Assembly (NCBI GenBank): GCA_020621865.1
Contig: JAHRYW010000010.1
Span: forward strand, 111,009-161,957
DNA length: 50,949 nucleotides
From: Betaproteobacteria bacterium
GTDB taxonomy: Bacteria; Pseudomonadota; Gammaproteobacteria; Burkholderiales; Rhodocyclaceae
Reading direction: 5' to 3'
Each line of letters begins with the position of its first letter. Positions within the stretch are counted from its first letter, which is position 1. Positions 26,122 through 35,288 of the stretch are shown here, piece by piece. The position numbers and the translations under genes were made by a program. The notes under the pieces were generated by a model that did no database searches, was not told the origin of the DNA, and was given only the letters and a program-made list of their open reading frames with translations.

Positions 26122-27039
26122 TTATTTTTTCGGGTTGTATTTGTCGATGGCGGAGCGGATTTCCTCGATCGCCTTCTCGATTTCGTCGTCGCTGAGATCG
26201 CTCTTGTAGGCCGGATTGCGGCCGAATTCATCGAGGCGGGTGGTGACTTCGTGCTGGCTCATGGTCTGCGTCGAAATGGCGCTGCTGGCGTCCTCGACAT
26301 AGGCATCTTCCCAGCGCACGGCGACCACCGACAGATTGTCGCCGTGGGCGCCGCCTTTCAGCTCGGCCTGGTTGAGCAGCATCGGCACGGCCTGCAGCAG
26401 GTTGGCCCCCTTCAGGGCAACGGCCATCAACTCGCCGGAAAGTTCGCCCCACAGGCCATCGGTACAGAGCAGCAGGATATCGCCATGATCGAGCGGCGTC
26501 TTGCGCGAAAACTCGATTTCCGGCGGGTGCGGGCTACCCAGGCAGCTGTAGATCTTGTTGCGGTCCGGGTGAAAGGCGGCCTGTGCCTCGCTGATCATGC
26601 CCTCTTCGACCAGCAGGCGGATGCGCGAGTGGTCCTTGGTCTGGGCGGTGATCTTGCCGTCACGCATCAGGAACAGGCGCGAATCGCCGGCATGCGCCCA
26701 GTAGGCGACATTGTCCTGAACGATGCAGGCGACGCAGGTGGTGCGCGGCGTGTCCTTCAGGCGATGCTGGGCGGTGTAGTCGAGGATCGCGTGGTGCGCA
26801 TTGGTCATGCTCTTCTGCAGGAAGCGGAAGGGGTCGTTGAGCAGCGGACGTGCTTCGCGCTGGAAGGCGTCGGCCAGCGTCTGGACGGCGATCTGGGCAG
26901 CGATCTCGCCATAGTGATGGCCGCCCATGCCGTCGGCGACCACCATCAGCAAGGCGTCGCGGGAATAGCAGTAGGTCGTCCGGTCCTCGTTGTTGTTGCG
27001 GCCGCCCTGGCGGCTTTCCTGGTAAATGGTGAATCTCAT
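26122..27039 (-). CDS. PP2C-type serine/threonine protein phosphatase
   Basis: A 305-residue PPM/PP2C phosphatase. Metal-binding motifs are visible: '[16 protein letters not shown]' (about 36-51), '[11 protein letters not shown]' and '[12 protein letters not shown]', plus 'GDNLSVVAV' near the end of the domain. The C-terminal 60 residues are acidic and low-complexity. Together with the kinase encoded directly upstream (starts and stops overlap by four bases, ATGA) it probably forms a reversible protein phosphorylation switch. The substrates are unknown. Confidence 0.92.
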   Translation of the reverse strand: MRFTIYQESRQGGRNNNEDRTTYCYSRDALLMVVADGMGGHHYGEIAAQIAVQTLADAFQREARPLLNDPFRFLQKSMTNAHHAILDYTAQHRLKDTPRTTCVACIVQDNVAYWAHAGDSRLFLMRDGKITAQTKDHSRIRLLVEEGMISEAQAAFHPDRNKIYSCLGSPHPPEIEFSRKTPLDHGDILLLCTDGLWGELSGELMAVALKGANLLQAVPMLLNQAELKGGAHGDNLSVVAVRWEDAYVEDASSAISTQTMSQHEVTTRLDEFGRNPAYKSDLSDDEIEKAIEEIRSAIDKYNPKK

Positions 27040-27983
27040 CGCATCGGCTTCCTGATTTTGTCGACGAAGCGGCCAATCCAGTTGGGATTAACCTTTGGGC
27101 GCGGCGGGGTGATGGTCTCGACCAGCGCCTTTTGCAGGGCGAAGACGCTTTGCGGACGGTAAAGATGGTTCAGGTTCAGGCACCAGTCGATGATCTCCAG
27201 CAAGCGGTCCGAGAACTGGCCGTCCCAGCGCAGCATGGCCGGCGCCAGGGTGTCCTTCTTCAGCCGCTGGTCGGCAGCCTGTGGGGCGACGCCGGCCAGG
27301 CAGGCGTACATCGAGGCGCCGACGCTGTAGATGTCGCTCCACGGCCCGAGGTCCCGGCGCGTGCCGTAATGCTCCGGCGAGGCGAAACCCGGGGTGTACA
27401 TCGGCTTGAGTACCGGCTGGTCGGTGATCAGCGTCTGGCGGGCAGCGCCAAAGTCGATCAGTACCGGTGTGTTGTCGCTACGCAAATAAATATTGGAGGG
27501 CTTCAAATCGAGGTGCAGCAACTTGTTCGAATGAACCTCGCGCAGACCGTTGAGCATGCGCGTGAAAACGCCGCGAATGAAGCGCTCGGAAATATGTCCC
27601 TGGTGCTTCTGGATAAACTCCTGCAACGTCCGGCCGTGCTCGTACTCCATGACCATGTAAACGGTGTCGTTGGCACGGAAGAAGTTCAGCACGCGGATCA
27701 CGTTCGGATGCGACAAGCGCGCCAGCGCCCGACCTTCCTCGAAGAAACACTTCATGCCGTAGCGGAAGGCGCCGAGGTGTTCGGCCGTGATCACCGGTTT
27801 GATGTCGCCGCGGGTGCGCAGGGCCAGGCTGTTCGGCAGATATTCCTTGATCGCCACTTGGCGGCCCTCGGGGTCGGTCGCCAGATAGACGATCGAAAAA
27901 CCGCCAAGCGAAAGCTGGCGGTCGATAACGTACTCTTCGAGGGAGTAGCCGTTAGGTAAGGGCTGGTTGGCTTGTTGCGCCAT
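27036..27983 (-). CDS. Hanks-type serine/threonine protein kinase
   Basis: A 315-residue soluble kinase. Visible motifs are the Gly loop 'LGGFSIVYLA', Lys in 'VAIKEYLP', the catalytic loop 'HLDLKPSNIYL', 'IDFGAARQ' (DFG) and 'YTPGFASPEHY' (activation segment). Having HLD instead of HRD (Leu for Arg) classes it with RD-minus kinases, which often skip activation-loop control. No membrane anchor or sensor domain is seen, so its signal must come from a partner. It is first in the kinase-phosphatase-rph-rdgB-hemW run and divergent from yicC. Confidence 0.9.
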   Translation of the reverse strand: MAQQANQPLPNGYSLEEYVIDRQLSLGGFSIVYLATDPEGRQVAIKEYLPNSLALRTRGDIKPVITAEHLGAFRYGMKCFFEEGRALARLSHPNVIRVLNFFRANDTVYMVMEYEHGRTLQEFIQKHQGHISERFIRGVFTRMLNGLREVHSNKLLHLDLKPSNIYLRSDNTPVLIDFGAARQTLITDQPVLKPMYTPGFASPEHYGTRRDLGPWSDIYSVGASMYACLAGVAPQAADQRLKKDTLAPAMLRWDGQFSDRLLEIIDWCLNLNHLYRPQSVFALQKALVETITPPRPKVNPNWIGRFVDKIRKPMR

Positions 27984-28060
27984 GTATCTCGCGGTTATGA
28001 TGCAGTTTCAGGCATTTTCGGGCGTGTTGTCCGGCCTGTAAAGGTGGAGACTTCCCAGCA

Positions 28061-28927
28061 ATGATTTGTAGTATGACCGGTTATGCAGTCAAAACGCGAG
28101 ACATCGAGCGCGGCACGCTGCAAATTGAGCTAAAAAGCGTCAATTCCCGCTATCTCGATTTTCATTTTCGCATTACTGAAGAACTGCGTGCGCTGGAAAT
28201 GCCGCTGCGCGAGTTGCTTGCCGCCCGACTTAACCGCGGCAAGGTGGAATGTCGCTTGTCCTTCAATGCTGCGGCCGCCCGCGCCGATCAGTTGCAGCTC
28301 AATGCTGAACTGCTCGCCTCGCTGAAAGCCCTCAGTGCGCTGGTTCGTCACGAAATGCCCGAAGCAGCGCCGCTGTCGGTCAACGAAACGCTGCGCTGGC
28401 CGGGCATGTTCGGCGACCAGGGCATGGATTTTTCGTTGCTTGGCCCAGAAGTCATGGCACTGGCCCGCGAGGCCCTTGAGGACTTCACCGCAACGCGCGG
28501 TCGCGAGGGGCAAAAACTGGCGGAGATGATCGTTGACCGTGTCAACGCCATGCGCGACATCGTCCGCCGGGTCGTGCCCCGCATCCCGGAAGCCCAGGCG
28601 CTGTTCACCGAAAAGCTCCGCCAGCGTCTGACTGAAGCGCTCGGCAATGCCAGCGACGACCGCATCCTGCAGGAAGTCGCCGTCTTTGCCACGCGCATCG
28701 ATGTTGCCGAAGAACTGACCCGCCTGACCACCCATCTCGACGAAGTCGAGCGCGTGCTGAAACAGGGCGGCGCCTGCGGCAAGCGCCTCGATTTCCTGAT
28801 GCAGGAGCTCAATCGCGAAGCGAATACTCTGGGTTCGAAGTCGGCGATTACCGAAGTTTCGCAGGCATCGATGGACCTCAAGCTGCTGATCGAGCAGATG
28901 CGGGAACAGATCCAGAATCTGGAATAA
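28061..28927 (+). CDS. yicC: YicC family endoribonuclease
   Basis: This 288-residue protein begins with the family's SMTGYA signature ('MICSMTGYAVKTR') and ends 'LIEQMREQIQNLE', with 'IELKSVNSRYLDFHFR' and 'GKRLDFLMQELNREANTLGSKS' in between, all characteristic. YicC proteins are thought to be endoribonucleases affecting small-RNA turnover and stationary-phase survival. In related bacteria yicC is close to gmk; here the AT-rich glycan island (28953-38281) lies between them. Confidence 0.9.
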   Translation: MICSMTGYAVKTRDIERGTLQIELKSVNSRYLDFHFRITEELRALEMPLRELLAARLNRGKVECRLSFNAAAARADQLQLNAELLASLKALSALVRHEMPEAAPLSVNETLRWPGMFGDQGMDFSLLGPEVMALAREALEDFTATRGREGQKLAEMIVDRVNAMRDIVRRVVPRIPEAQALFTEKLRQRLTEALGNASDDRILQEVAVFATRIDVAEELTRLTTHLDEVERVLKQGGACGKRLDFLMQELNREANTLGSKSAITEVSQASMDLKLLIEQMREQIQNLE

Positions 28928-28952
28928 TTTTTTCGGCATTGAGGGAGTCGAT

Positions 28953-30062
28953 GTGAGCCTGCGAACTCGGAAAGTTTCAGTGCGTGACCGATTTCTTGGC
29001 TGGATGGAAGTGCCAGTCATATTGCCGACAGTTCCTTCGCATTCGCATCGTGAACCCTTTCGGGTTGCCGGAGACGATTTCTTTGTCAGAAGTAAACACT
29101 GCGATCTAAACGTTTCATCAGAAGCCCTGGGGGCCGCCTTTTTGCTTCCTGCGGCATCTGTTGGGCGGCACCTTTCTGGGGCTGCTGTTGACCAGCAATG
29201 GCTGGATGGCGCCGTGCAGATACTACGGAAGGCAGATGATTGGTGGGGATGGCGCGCGGGTAGTCCGCGTTTTTACCCCCGACTTTCGTCTACTCGGGCA
29301 AAAGGGCTTGGTTTAGCATTCAGTTTGGGAGTCGACTCTTTTTACTCCTGTTTTTTTGCAGATCCCGCGCCAGATTTTTTGGTGTTGGCGGCTGGATTCG
29401 ATGTCCCTTTAGAGCGCCAGGATATCCTTGATGCGATGTGCCGTTCGGTTGCCGAGATAGCCGAAGCGACTGGCGCTCAGTGGTCTCTGGTTGAAACCAA
29501 TTTGCGCAAACACCGGCTGTTCCGTCAGTCGCCGTGGGAATACGTCCACGGTGGAGCAGTTGCAATGCTTGGGCATTTGTTTGTGGACCGCTGCGGCACT
29601 TTCATTATTTCTTCTTCCTTTGAACAGGGGAAGCTTGGTCCGTGGGGCTCGCATCCTGACCTCGATCCACTATGGTCCAGCAGTGCGCTACGCATCCGGC
29701 ATTTCGGGGATGACGTATCTCGTCTGGAAAAGCTTAAGCGCTTGATAAGTCATCCCGTGGCAAGAAAATATGTGCAGCGTCACATGCGTGTTTGCTGGGT
29801 CGCACCCAACAAATCGGGCAATTGCGGAAGATGTAGGAAATGTACGTTGTTGCGTGCGTCTTTGGAGGTGTGTGATCCCGGATTTAAACTGGAAACCATG
29901 CCCGATGACGTTGGTTTGCTCGACGCCGTCAGATCTTTGGCTCCGTGTGCCGACAAGTTGGTGTTGAATTACTGGCGTGAGCTACTGGGTAGCGAAAATC
30001 CTGGACTCGATTCTGTTCTCCGTGATCTTGTTATGCGCTCCGAGGAGAAACTGAGGAGGTGA
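28953..30062 (+). CDS. PP-loop ATPase-like protein (QueC-like), glycan island
   Basis: This 369-residue protein has 'LAFSLGVDSFYSCFF' (about residues 121-135), a variant of the PP-loop SGGxDS motif of N-type ATP pyrophosphatases. A Cys cluster 'CWVAPNKSGNCGRCRKCTLL' (about 279-298) may bind zinc, as in QueC. It might activate a carboxyl or amidate a sugar, but no close family is recognised. The start is GTG 28953, with GAGGGA upstream. Its end overlaps the next gene by four bases (GTGA), so the two proteins probably act together. Base composition is AT-richer than in flanking housekeeping genes. Confidence 0.6.
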   Translation: MSLRTRKVSVRDRFLGWMEVPVILPTVPSHSHREPFRVAGDDFFVRSKHCDLNVSSEALGAAFLLPAASVGRHLSGAAVDQQWLDGAVQILRKADDWWGWRAGSPRFYPRLSSTRAKGLGLAFSLGVDSFYSCFFADPAPDFLVLAAGFDVPLERQDILDAMCRSVAEIAEATGAQWSLVETNLRKHRLFRQSPWEYVHGGAVAMLGHLFVDRCGTFIISSSFEQGKLGPWGSHPDLDPLWSSSALRIRHFGDDVSRLEKLKRLISHPVARKYVQRHMRVCWVAPNKSGNCGRCRKCTLLRASLEVCDPGFKLETMPDDVGLLDAVRSLAPCADKLVLNYWRELLGSENPGLDSVLRDLVMRSEEKLRR

Positions 30063-30931
30063 AGCAGAAAATCGAAGATGTACTCCGGGGGTGGATTGTG
30101 CCTGGACAGAGGCTTCGTTTTTGCCCAAATCCAGGGAATTCCGGAGATGCGTTGATTGCAGCTGCAACCTGGCAGGTGTTTGACAACTTGGGCATTTCTC
30201 CTTCGATATCAAAGCCGCCTGAATTCAAGCAGGGAATCGCGGTCATTCTGGGCGGGGGGGGGAATTTGGTACCCTTATACTCGGATACGCGGCGAGCTCT
30301 GGAGCGCTGCCTGGATGCCGGGGTCGAGCGTTGTATCCTTTTGCCCCACACTATTCGTGGCCACGAGTTATTGCTGTCCAAACTTGACGATAGGTTTACG
30401 ATCTGTTGCAGGGATAGGCCCAGTTTTGAGCATGTTGTGCGTCACGCTCCGCATGCGAAGGCGATCTTGGCGGATGACATGGCGTTCTCGATGGATATAC
30501 GTGCTTTGGAGAGACGCTGCGTGACATTGCTCCATAAAATCAGACTGTTGTTTGACAGGGATTGGCAAAAGAGTAGCCGTCAATGGCGGCGAGCATTGGC
30601 GATTTGCTGTCCCGACGAAAGCGGAACTCTAACTATCCTCAGGACAGATCGTGAAGTTGGTGCGCACGTGGGGCGACGTGATGACGTTCTAGATCTGCCA
30701 GATTATTTCAAGGTCAAGCATGGAGGGCGGGCAGGGTGCGACCAAGTCGCACTCGATTTGTTTCGTTGTTTGCAACGTGCAGGACATGTGGTGACAGATC
30801 GCTTGCATATTGCGCTGCCTTCCGCGCTACTGGGGGTATCGACCGAGATAATCGATAACAACTACGGAAAGCTCTCAGCCGTTTTTAGCCTTTCCTTACC
30901 TGGGAACGTCCTGATTCATAAGCAATCATAG
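30059..30931 (+). CDS. Polysaccharide pyruvyl transferase-like protein
   Basis: This 290-residue protein has the pyruvyl transferase family pattern: 'NPGNSGDALIAAAT' (about 22-35), 'VILGGGGNLVPLYSD', 'LLPHTIRGHE', 'CRDRPSFEHV' and 'VVTDRLHIALPSALLG'. Members add a pyruvate ketal to sugar residues of exopolysaccharide, while some act as glycosyl-type transferases on teichoic or mycobacterial glycans. The GTG start overlaps the PP-loop gene, and AGGAGG lies directly before it. It belongs to the AT-rich island. Confidence 0.75.
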   Translation: MKQKIEDVLRGWIVPGQRLRFCPNPGNSGDALIAAATWQVFDNLGISPSISKPPEFKQGIAVILGGGGNLVPLYSDTRRALERCLDAGVERCILLPHTIRGHELLLSKLDDRFTICCRDRPSFEHVVRHAPHAKAILADDMAFSMDIRALERRCVTLLHKIRLLFDRDWQKSSRQWRRALAICCPDESGTLTILRTDREVGAHVGRRDDVLDLPDYFKVKHGGRAGCDQVALDLFRCLQRAGHVVTDRLHIALPSALLGVSTEIIDNNYGKLSAVFSLSLPGNVLIHKQS

Positions 30932-31132
30932 CCAAGGGCCTTTCCGGATGACGTAATAAGAGGTAGGTCACTATTTTTGTTGACTATCCACTCTAGACTG
31001 CGGTCTTGCTTTGTCAAAGCTAGGTGTTGCACAGGCTGATTATCCTACCGGTACGATTTGCCTTCCTCTAGGGGGCACATCGACCGACTGGGTAGTGGCG
31101 TCTAGAAGCTCATCGATGAGAATTGGAATTGT
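30932..31132. other. Non-coding gap within the glycan island
   Basis: About 200 bases without a convincing gene, ribosome site or hairpin. It probably holds the promoter of the following glycosyltransferase, but no clear -35/-10 pair is recognised. Confidence 0.4.
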
Positions 31133-31981
31133 ATGAGGAGTATTGCTTTCGTCACGACGTGTAAGGGACGCTTACATCATTTAATGCAGACCTTACCTCG
31201 GTTTGTTGCCTGTGCGCCGGATGAAATTGTTGTTGTAGATTATGGTTGCCCTGATGAGTCTGGTAATTGGGTTGAGGAAAATTTTCCCGGAGTTCGGGTG
31301 GTTAGAGTCAACGATGATCCGTACTTTTGCCTTGCCAGAGCGAGAAACGAAGGCGCGGCTGTGGTCGATAGTGAGTGGCTCTGCTTTGTTGATGCCGATA
31401 TGCTTGTCGACCCGGGGTGGGGGGGCTGGATGCGTGAATCTCTGCAAAATGGCTGTTTTTATCGGGTAGAAGAGGTAGAGGGCGAGCGAGATCGGAATGC
31501 GTGGGGGACCTGTATTTGTCCGAGGTCGGCTTTCCTGACCGTAGGGGGGTATGACGAAGTTATACGGGGTTGGGGAGGGGAGGATGATGAGCTCTATTTC
31601 CGCCTAAGGAGCGCCGGACTGGTCGAGGATGTTTTTCCCGAAAAATACTCGAGAGGTATTCCTCACAGTGACGAAGAGCGTACGGCATTCCATGAAAACA
31701 GAGATAGGTTTTTGCAGCAAGATATTAATCGTTGCTACATGGAGATAAAGCGATCGTTGGCCGACTATCTGGGGGGCGTAGATACAAATCTGTGCCACCA
31801 GATTTTTGAAGCGCTTTCCCACGAGGTGCCGGAAAAAAGAGGCAATGGATCCGGGCGATGGAGGGCTTGCATTTCGCTTGAAACGCCCCAGGGGAAAATG
31901 GATTTTGAAGTGGGTAGGGGAAGAAGATTCGTATTCTTCGGGCCAAGGAAGTTTTTTGTAGTGAATAAACGAACTGCTTGA
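31133..31981 (+). CDS. Glycosyltransferase, GT2-like with galactosyltransferase-type C-terminus
   Basis: This 282-residue GT-A fold protein starts 'MRSIAFVTTCKGRLHHL', carries the DxD site 'FVDADMLVDPGW' and the 'GGYDEVIRGWGGEDDELYFRL' motif typical of Glyco_transf_7C. It uses a nucleotide sugar and is probably peripheral at the cytoplasmic membrane. The sugar cannot be predicted. It is one of three island genes that carry this C-terminal signature or its close relatives. Transcription is on the plus strand, with 18 bases to the next glycosyltransferase. Confidence 0.8.
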   Translation: MRSIAFVTTCKGRLHHLMQTLPRFVACAPDEIVVVDYGCPDESGNWVEENFPGVRVVRVNDDPYFCLARARNEGAAVVDSEWLCFVDADMLVDPGWGGWMRESLQNGCFYRVEEVEGERDRNAWGTCICPRSAFLTVGGYDEVIRGWGGEDDELYFRLRSAGLVEDVFPEKYSRGIPHSDEERTAFHENRDRFLQQDINRCYMEIKRSLADYLGGVDTNLCHQIFEALSHEVPEKRGNGSGRWRACISLETPQGKMDFEVGRGRRFVFFGPRKFFVVNKRTA

Positions 31982-31999
31982 CTGGGGTGTAACGAAAAA

Positions 32000-32962
32000 T
32001 TGGCACTCGTTTCAATAATTGTCCCTACTTATAATGCCGAAAAGCATTTGCTCACTTGTTTATCGTCGATTGCTGAGCAAGATTTTCCGGATATTGAAGT
32101 TCTGGTGGTTGATGATGGTTCCGAGGACGCCAGCGTTCGGATTGCCAGAGAATTTGCCAAAACCGATCCAAGGTTTCGCTGTTTTACCTTGGAGAACAAT
32201 AAAGGGGTAATGGTGGCAAGAGCCACTGGTGTTCGTCTCTGTGGTGGCGAATTTATTGGGTTTGTTGATGCGGATGATCTGGTTGAACCGTCAATGTTTT
32301 CCAGAATGGTTTGTCAATTACAGGCTGATAATTCGGATATTGCCATTTGCGGTGTTTCATATCTCCTCGAAAATGGTGCTCAGGCAAAAAAGCATTTCCG
32401 GTTCAAGAAGGATTGCGTGATAGAAAATGGGTTGGCACAATTTGCTGGCAGAAATCTTGGAAGTGCTTATCTTTGCAACAAGCTTTATCGGAGGAGGGTG
32501 ATATTTGACGCCTCTTCCTTCAATATTGGCGTACGCCTTGATCTTGGTGAGGATATATTAATTAATTTTTGTGCATTCGCCCGCGCACAGTCCGTTTCAA
32601 TTTTGGCAGAGGTGCTCTATAAATATCGACAGAACCCTAACGGCTCTACGGGGGCGGCGAGTAATGCCGAAGCGTTTGCAAATTTGTTTTTGGCTTATTG
32701 TTTATGCTTGAAATATCTGCCAAAGAGCGCTACTGATTTAGTTGAGTATGTAGACATGTATTTTAGCGTTCAATTTAATTTTCGATGTTATCAGATTGCT
32801 TCTGCCTCAGAATTAGAGCCGCACCGGGAGCGTATTGCCACTGGGTTGCGCTTACTGTCCGATGTAAGACCAGAGGCGGTTCTTTGCTTGATGACTGCCC
32901 TGAAAAGAAGAGGGGGGGCAGATGTTGTTGTAGGAGATTTTTTCAGAAAGGTATTTAGATAA
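32000..32962 (+). CDS. Family 2 glycosyltransferase
   Basis: A 320-residue GT2 enzyme: 'VSIIVPTYNAEKHLLTCLSSI' (shortened: residues 4-24), 'VLVVDDGSEDAS', 'GEFIGFVDADDLVEP' with the DAD metal site, and a C-terminal helical region. The start is TTG at 32000, and no ATG in frame fits the family. It is strongly AT-rich. It sits 18 bases downstream of the previous glycosyltransferase and converges with the Stealth gene, leaving only four bases between the ends. Confidence 0.85.
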   Translation: MALVSIIVPTYNAEKHLLTCLSSIAEQDFPDIEVLVVDDGSEDASVRIAREFAKTDPRFRCFTLENNKGVMVARATGVRLCGGEFIGFVDADDLVEPSMFSRMVCQLQADNSDIAICGVSYLLENGAQAKKHFRFKKDCVIENGLAQFAGRNLGSAYLCNKLYRRRVIFDASSFNIGVRLDLGEDILINFCAFARAQSVSILAEVLYKYRQNPNGSTGAASNAEAFANLFLAYCLCLKYLPKSATDLVEYVDMYFSVQFNFRCYQIASASELEPHRERIATGLRLLSDVRPEAVLCLMTALKRRGGADVVVGDFFRKVFR

Positions 32963-32966
32963 ATGT

Positions 32967-33896
32967 TTAATAAATGAACTGATTCAGGAATGACTCTGCG
33001 TTTTTTTGTGATTGAGGGTCGAATTGCTCTAGGCTTTGTATGCAAAGATGTTTTGTTTTTGTATGCGACTGTGCCTCATCAAGTTCTTTTCTGGTAATAC
33101 GTTTGTGCGTTAGTTTTGGATCGATATAGAGTAAATCCGGTGCTTTGAGAATTGCTTTTTCGTCTCTGATTGCCATGTTGGCGTAGTAGGAGATTGGACG
33201 CATTTGTTGATTGTCGCGAAATCGGTATTTTATGTTGTTTTCTAGTATGCTATTGATATAGCTGGCGTAAAGGGTTTTGTTGATCGGATACGGAGTATGG
33301 AAAAGTCGTACTATTTTTTCTGGGTAAAATATTTTGCGTTCTGCTCGGGGGCCTAGGCTTCCGGGGGTTTCCGGCCGGTTGAATATTTTTTTTATATTCC
33401 TGATTAATGCGTTTTGTTTTTTTGTGCTTCTCGGCTCCCCTTGGAAAATGGGTGTTTCAGCGGAAAAATAGTCATTTTTTGTCGTTGGGTTGATGATGAA
33501 GAAATCATCATTAAGATAAATGAATTCGTTTGATATATCTGGTATTTTGTGGATAGTCGTTTCAATGGTGCTAGAGTTAAATGTTGGGAGATGTTCTAGG
33601 TGGTTGCGAAATAGCGTAGTGTGATCAACTATGCTTATATCTAGTCGCTTTGCAGTTGCTTCACTAAGCCATGCCGGTCGCTGCTCGTCCGTAACCAAAA
33701 ATATCCTATTAACCCAGCTTGCATTTGTTCTAACGCAATTGATTGAATACCATATTTCGTTGTTATCTTTGTAGCGAGTGGGTAGCATCGCATTTTTGTG
33801 CAGTGTCGTGCTAAGTTCGCCGTTCTCGTATTGATAACGTTTTGTTTGGTGTTTGGGGTCGTTTCCGTCGACCCACAAAAATACAGCATCTGTCAT
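32967..33896 (-). CDS. Stealth-type sugar-phosphate transferase, copy 1
   Basis: This 309-residue protein shows Stealth conserved regions: CR1 'DAVFLWVDGNDP' at the amino end, CR2 'FIYLNDDFFIINP' (about 123-135), CR3 'YRFRDNQQMRPISYY', and the C-terminal 'CIQSLEQ' (CR4). Stealth proteins are hexose-1-phosphoryltransferases that build phosphodiester-linked capsule, for example in Neisseria. GC is the lowest in the window (near 37% by eye). It is transcribed alone against both neighbours. It is likely acquired and active, since all conserved regions are intact. Confidence 0.82.
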   Translation of the reverse strand: MTDAVFLWVDGNDPKHQTKRYQYENGELSTTLHKNAMLPTRYKDNNEIWYSINCVRTNASWVNRIFLVTDEQRPAWLSEATAKRLDISIVDHTTLFRNHLEHLPTFNSSTIETTIHKIPDISNEFIYLNDDFFIINPTTKNDYFSAETPIFQGEPRSTKKQNALIRNIKKIFNRPETPGSLGPRAERKIFYPEKIVRLFHTPYPINKTLYASYINSILENNIKYRFRDNQQMRPISYYANMAIRDEKAILKAPDLLYIDPKLTHKRITRKELDEAQSHTKTKHLCIQSLEQFDPQSQKNAESFLNQFIY

Positions 33897-34174
33897 ATCG
33901 TTCTTGCTTGGGTTTGAGGTTTTTTAAGTGCCGGAAAGATGTAAATTTGCTTACACCTTAGGGAGGGGCCGATTGTTGGATAAGGACTCGATATTATCTC
34001 TAAAACTTTCGCAATGCACTCTTTGCACCCCTAAGGCTTGGTGGTGAGGGATTTCGAAGATGAGATAGGACGACTATCTGATCAATGGAGTTCGCTTCGC
34101 AGTCCAATTAAGGAAGTGGGTGTGATGCTGTTTTGTTATAAAAGGATGGTTAGTGTGGTTTATTGGCGGGTCAA
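33897..34174. other. Non-coding divergent region in the island
   Basis: This 278-base gap separates divergent genes, so it should hold promoters for both. A TATAAA-like -10 lies just before the plus-strand gene at about 34137. I see no hairpin or repeat of note. Confidence 0.35.
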
Positions 34175-35008
34175 ATGAAAATTAAAGAATTGCCTGCGGT
34201 CTTATGGCGTTCAGTCCAGTTATGGATTTCACACGGCAATCTTCCTGAGGTTCAGAGAAAGGGGGTTGTGTTGCCTGTGGTGGTTTCGCTGACCTCTATT
34301 CCGTCCCGCCTTGGAATATTGCATCTGACAATCTTGAGTATTCTGAGTGCTCCTGTTCGGCCTGCTAAAATAATTCTGTGGCTGAACGAGTCATTGCAGG
34401 GGCGCCTGCCTCGGCGCTTGACCGGATTACAGGGTGAGTGCTTCGAGATTCGTTTTGCTCCCGGTACTTCATCTCATCGGAAATTGGTTTTGACGTTGCG
34501 AGAGATGCCTGATGCGACTATCGTTACTTGCGACGACGATGTAATGTACCCGCAAGACTGGTTGAGTCGTTTGTATGTGGAGCATCAAGCTAAACCGGGG
34601 TGCGTGATTGGGCATACCTGCCGCGTAATTGCCTATACAGCCAGTGGGGAATTGTTACCGTACAAGTATTGGAAATATGCTAGCCCTGGAGCCTGCGGTC
34701 CGGAAATTCTGCCAATCGGCGTTGGAGGAGTATTGTATCCCCCGGGTAGTTTGCACCCTGATGTGTTGGATGAAACGCTCTACATGCGCTTAGCTCCAAG
34801 GGCTGATGATCTATGGTTCAAGGTGATGGCAGTGCGGCAAGGTGTGATGGCCTGCAGTTCTGTTATGCCCACTGAGGTACCCCTTCCTTGCCCCCTCTTT
34901 TCAGATATTTCTTTGGGCGATAGCAACGTTAAACTTGACATGAACCGGGTTCAGCTTGATGACATATGCCGTTATTACGGCATGACCTTGGCTGCGACGA
35001 GCGAATGA
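34175..35008 (+). CDS. Putative glycosyltransferase with a DDD motif
   Basis: This 277-residue protein has 'VVSLTSIPSRLGILHLTILS' near the amino end, 'KIILWLNESL' and 'IVTCDDDVMYPQDWL', whose DDD fits the metal-binding site of GT-A glycosyltransferases. 'APRADDLWFKVMA' near the C-terminus is a second acidic cluster. I recognise this layout from bacterial polysaccharide loci but cannot name a characterised member. ATG 34175, with GGCGGG before it, is preferred over TTG 34163. It is a solo gene on the plus strand. Confidence 0.65.
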   Translation: MKIKELPAVLWRSVQLWISHGNLPEVQRKGVVLPVVVSLTSIPSRLGILHLTILSILSAPVRPAKIILWLNESLQGRLPRRLTGLQGECFEIRFAPGTSSHRKLVLTLREMPDATIVTCDDDVMYPQDWLSRLYVEHQAKPGCVIGHTCRVIAYTASGELLPYKYWKYASPGACGPEILPIGVGGVLYPPGSLHPDVLDETLYMRLAPRADDLWFKVMAVRQGVMACSSVMPTEVPLPCPLFSDISLGDSNVKLDMNRVQLDDICRYYGMTLAATSE

Positions 35009-35288
35009 GTTTCAGGTCTGGCTATATCAAGAGGATGTCCGGCATTTTGTGTGAACCTGATTTCGGTTGAGAGCTATTTATCGGGTATTCAAATTAAATA
35101 TAAAAGCAGGCGGGTTTGTCTTCAGGTCACGAATTGGCTTTGCTTTTTTTGCTGATTTTTGCAGGGGCAGCCAGCGGTCTGTCCAACAATTCTTTCGGTA
35201 CTGCCTTCTTCTCTAAAGTTGCCGTCGTTTATTGTGGTGCGGCAGTTTTTTGCCAAATGACCGGTTGCACAAAAATTCTTACGTCCTC

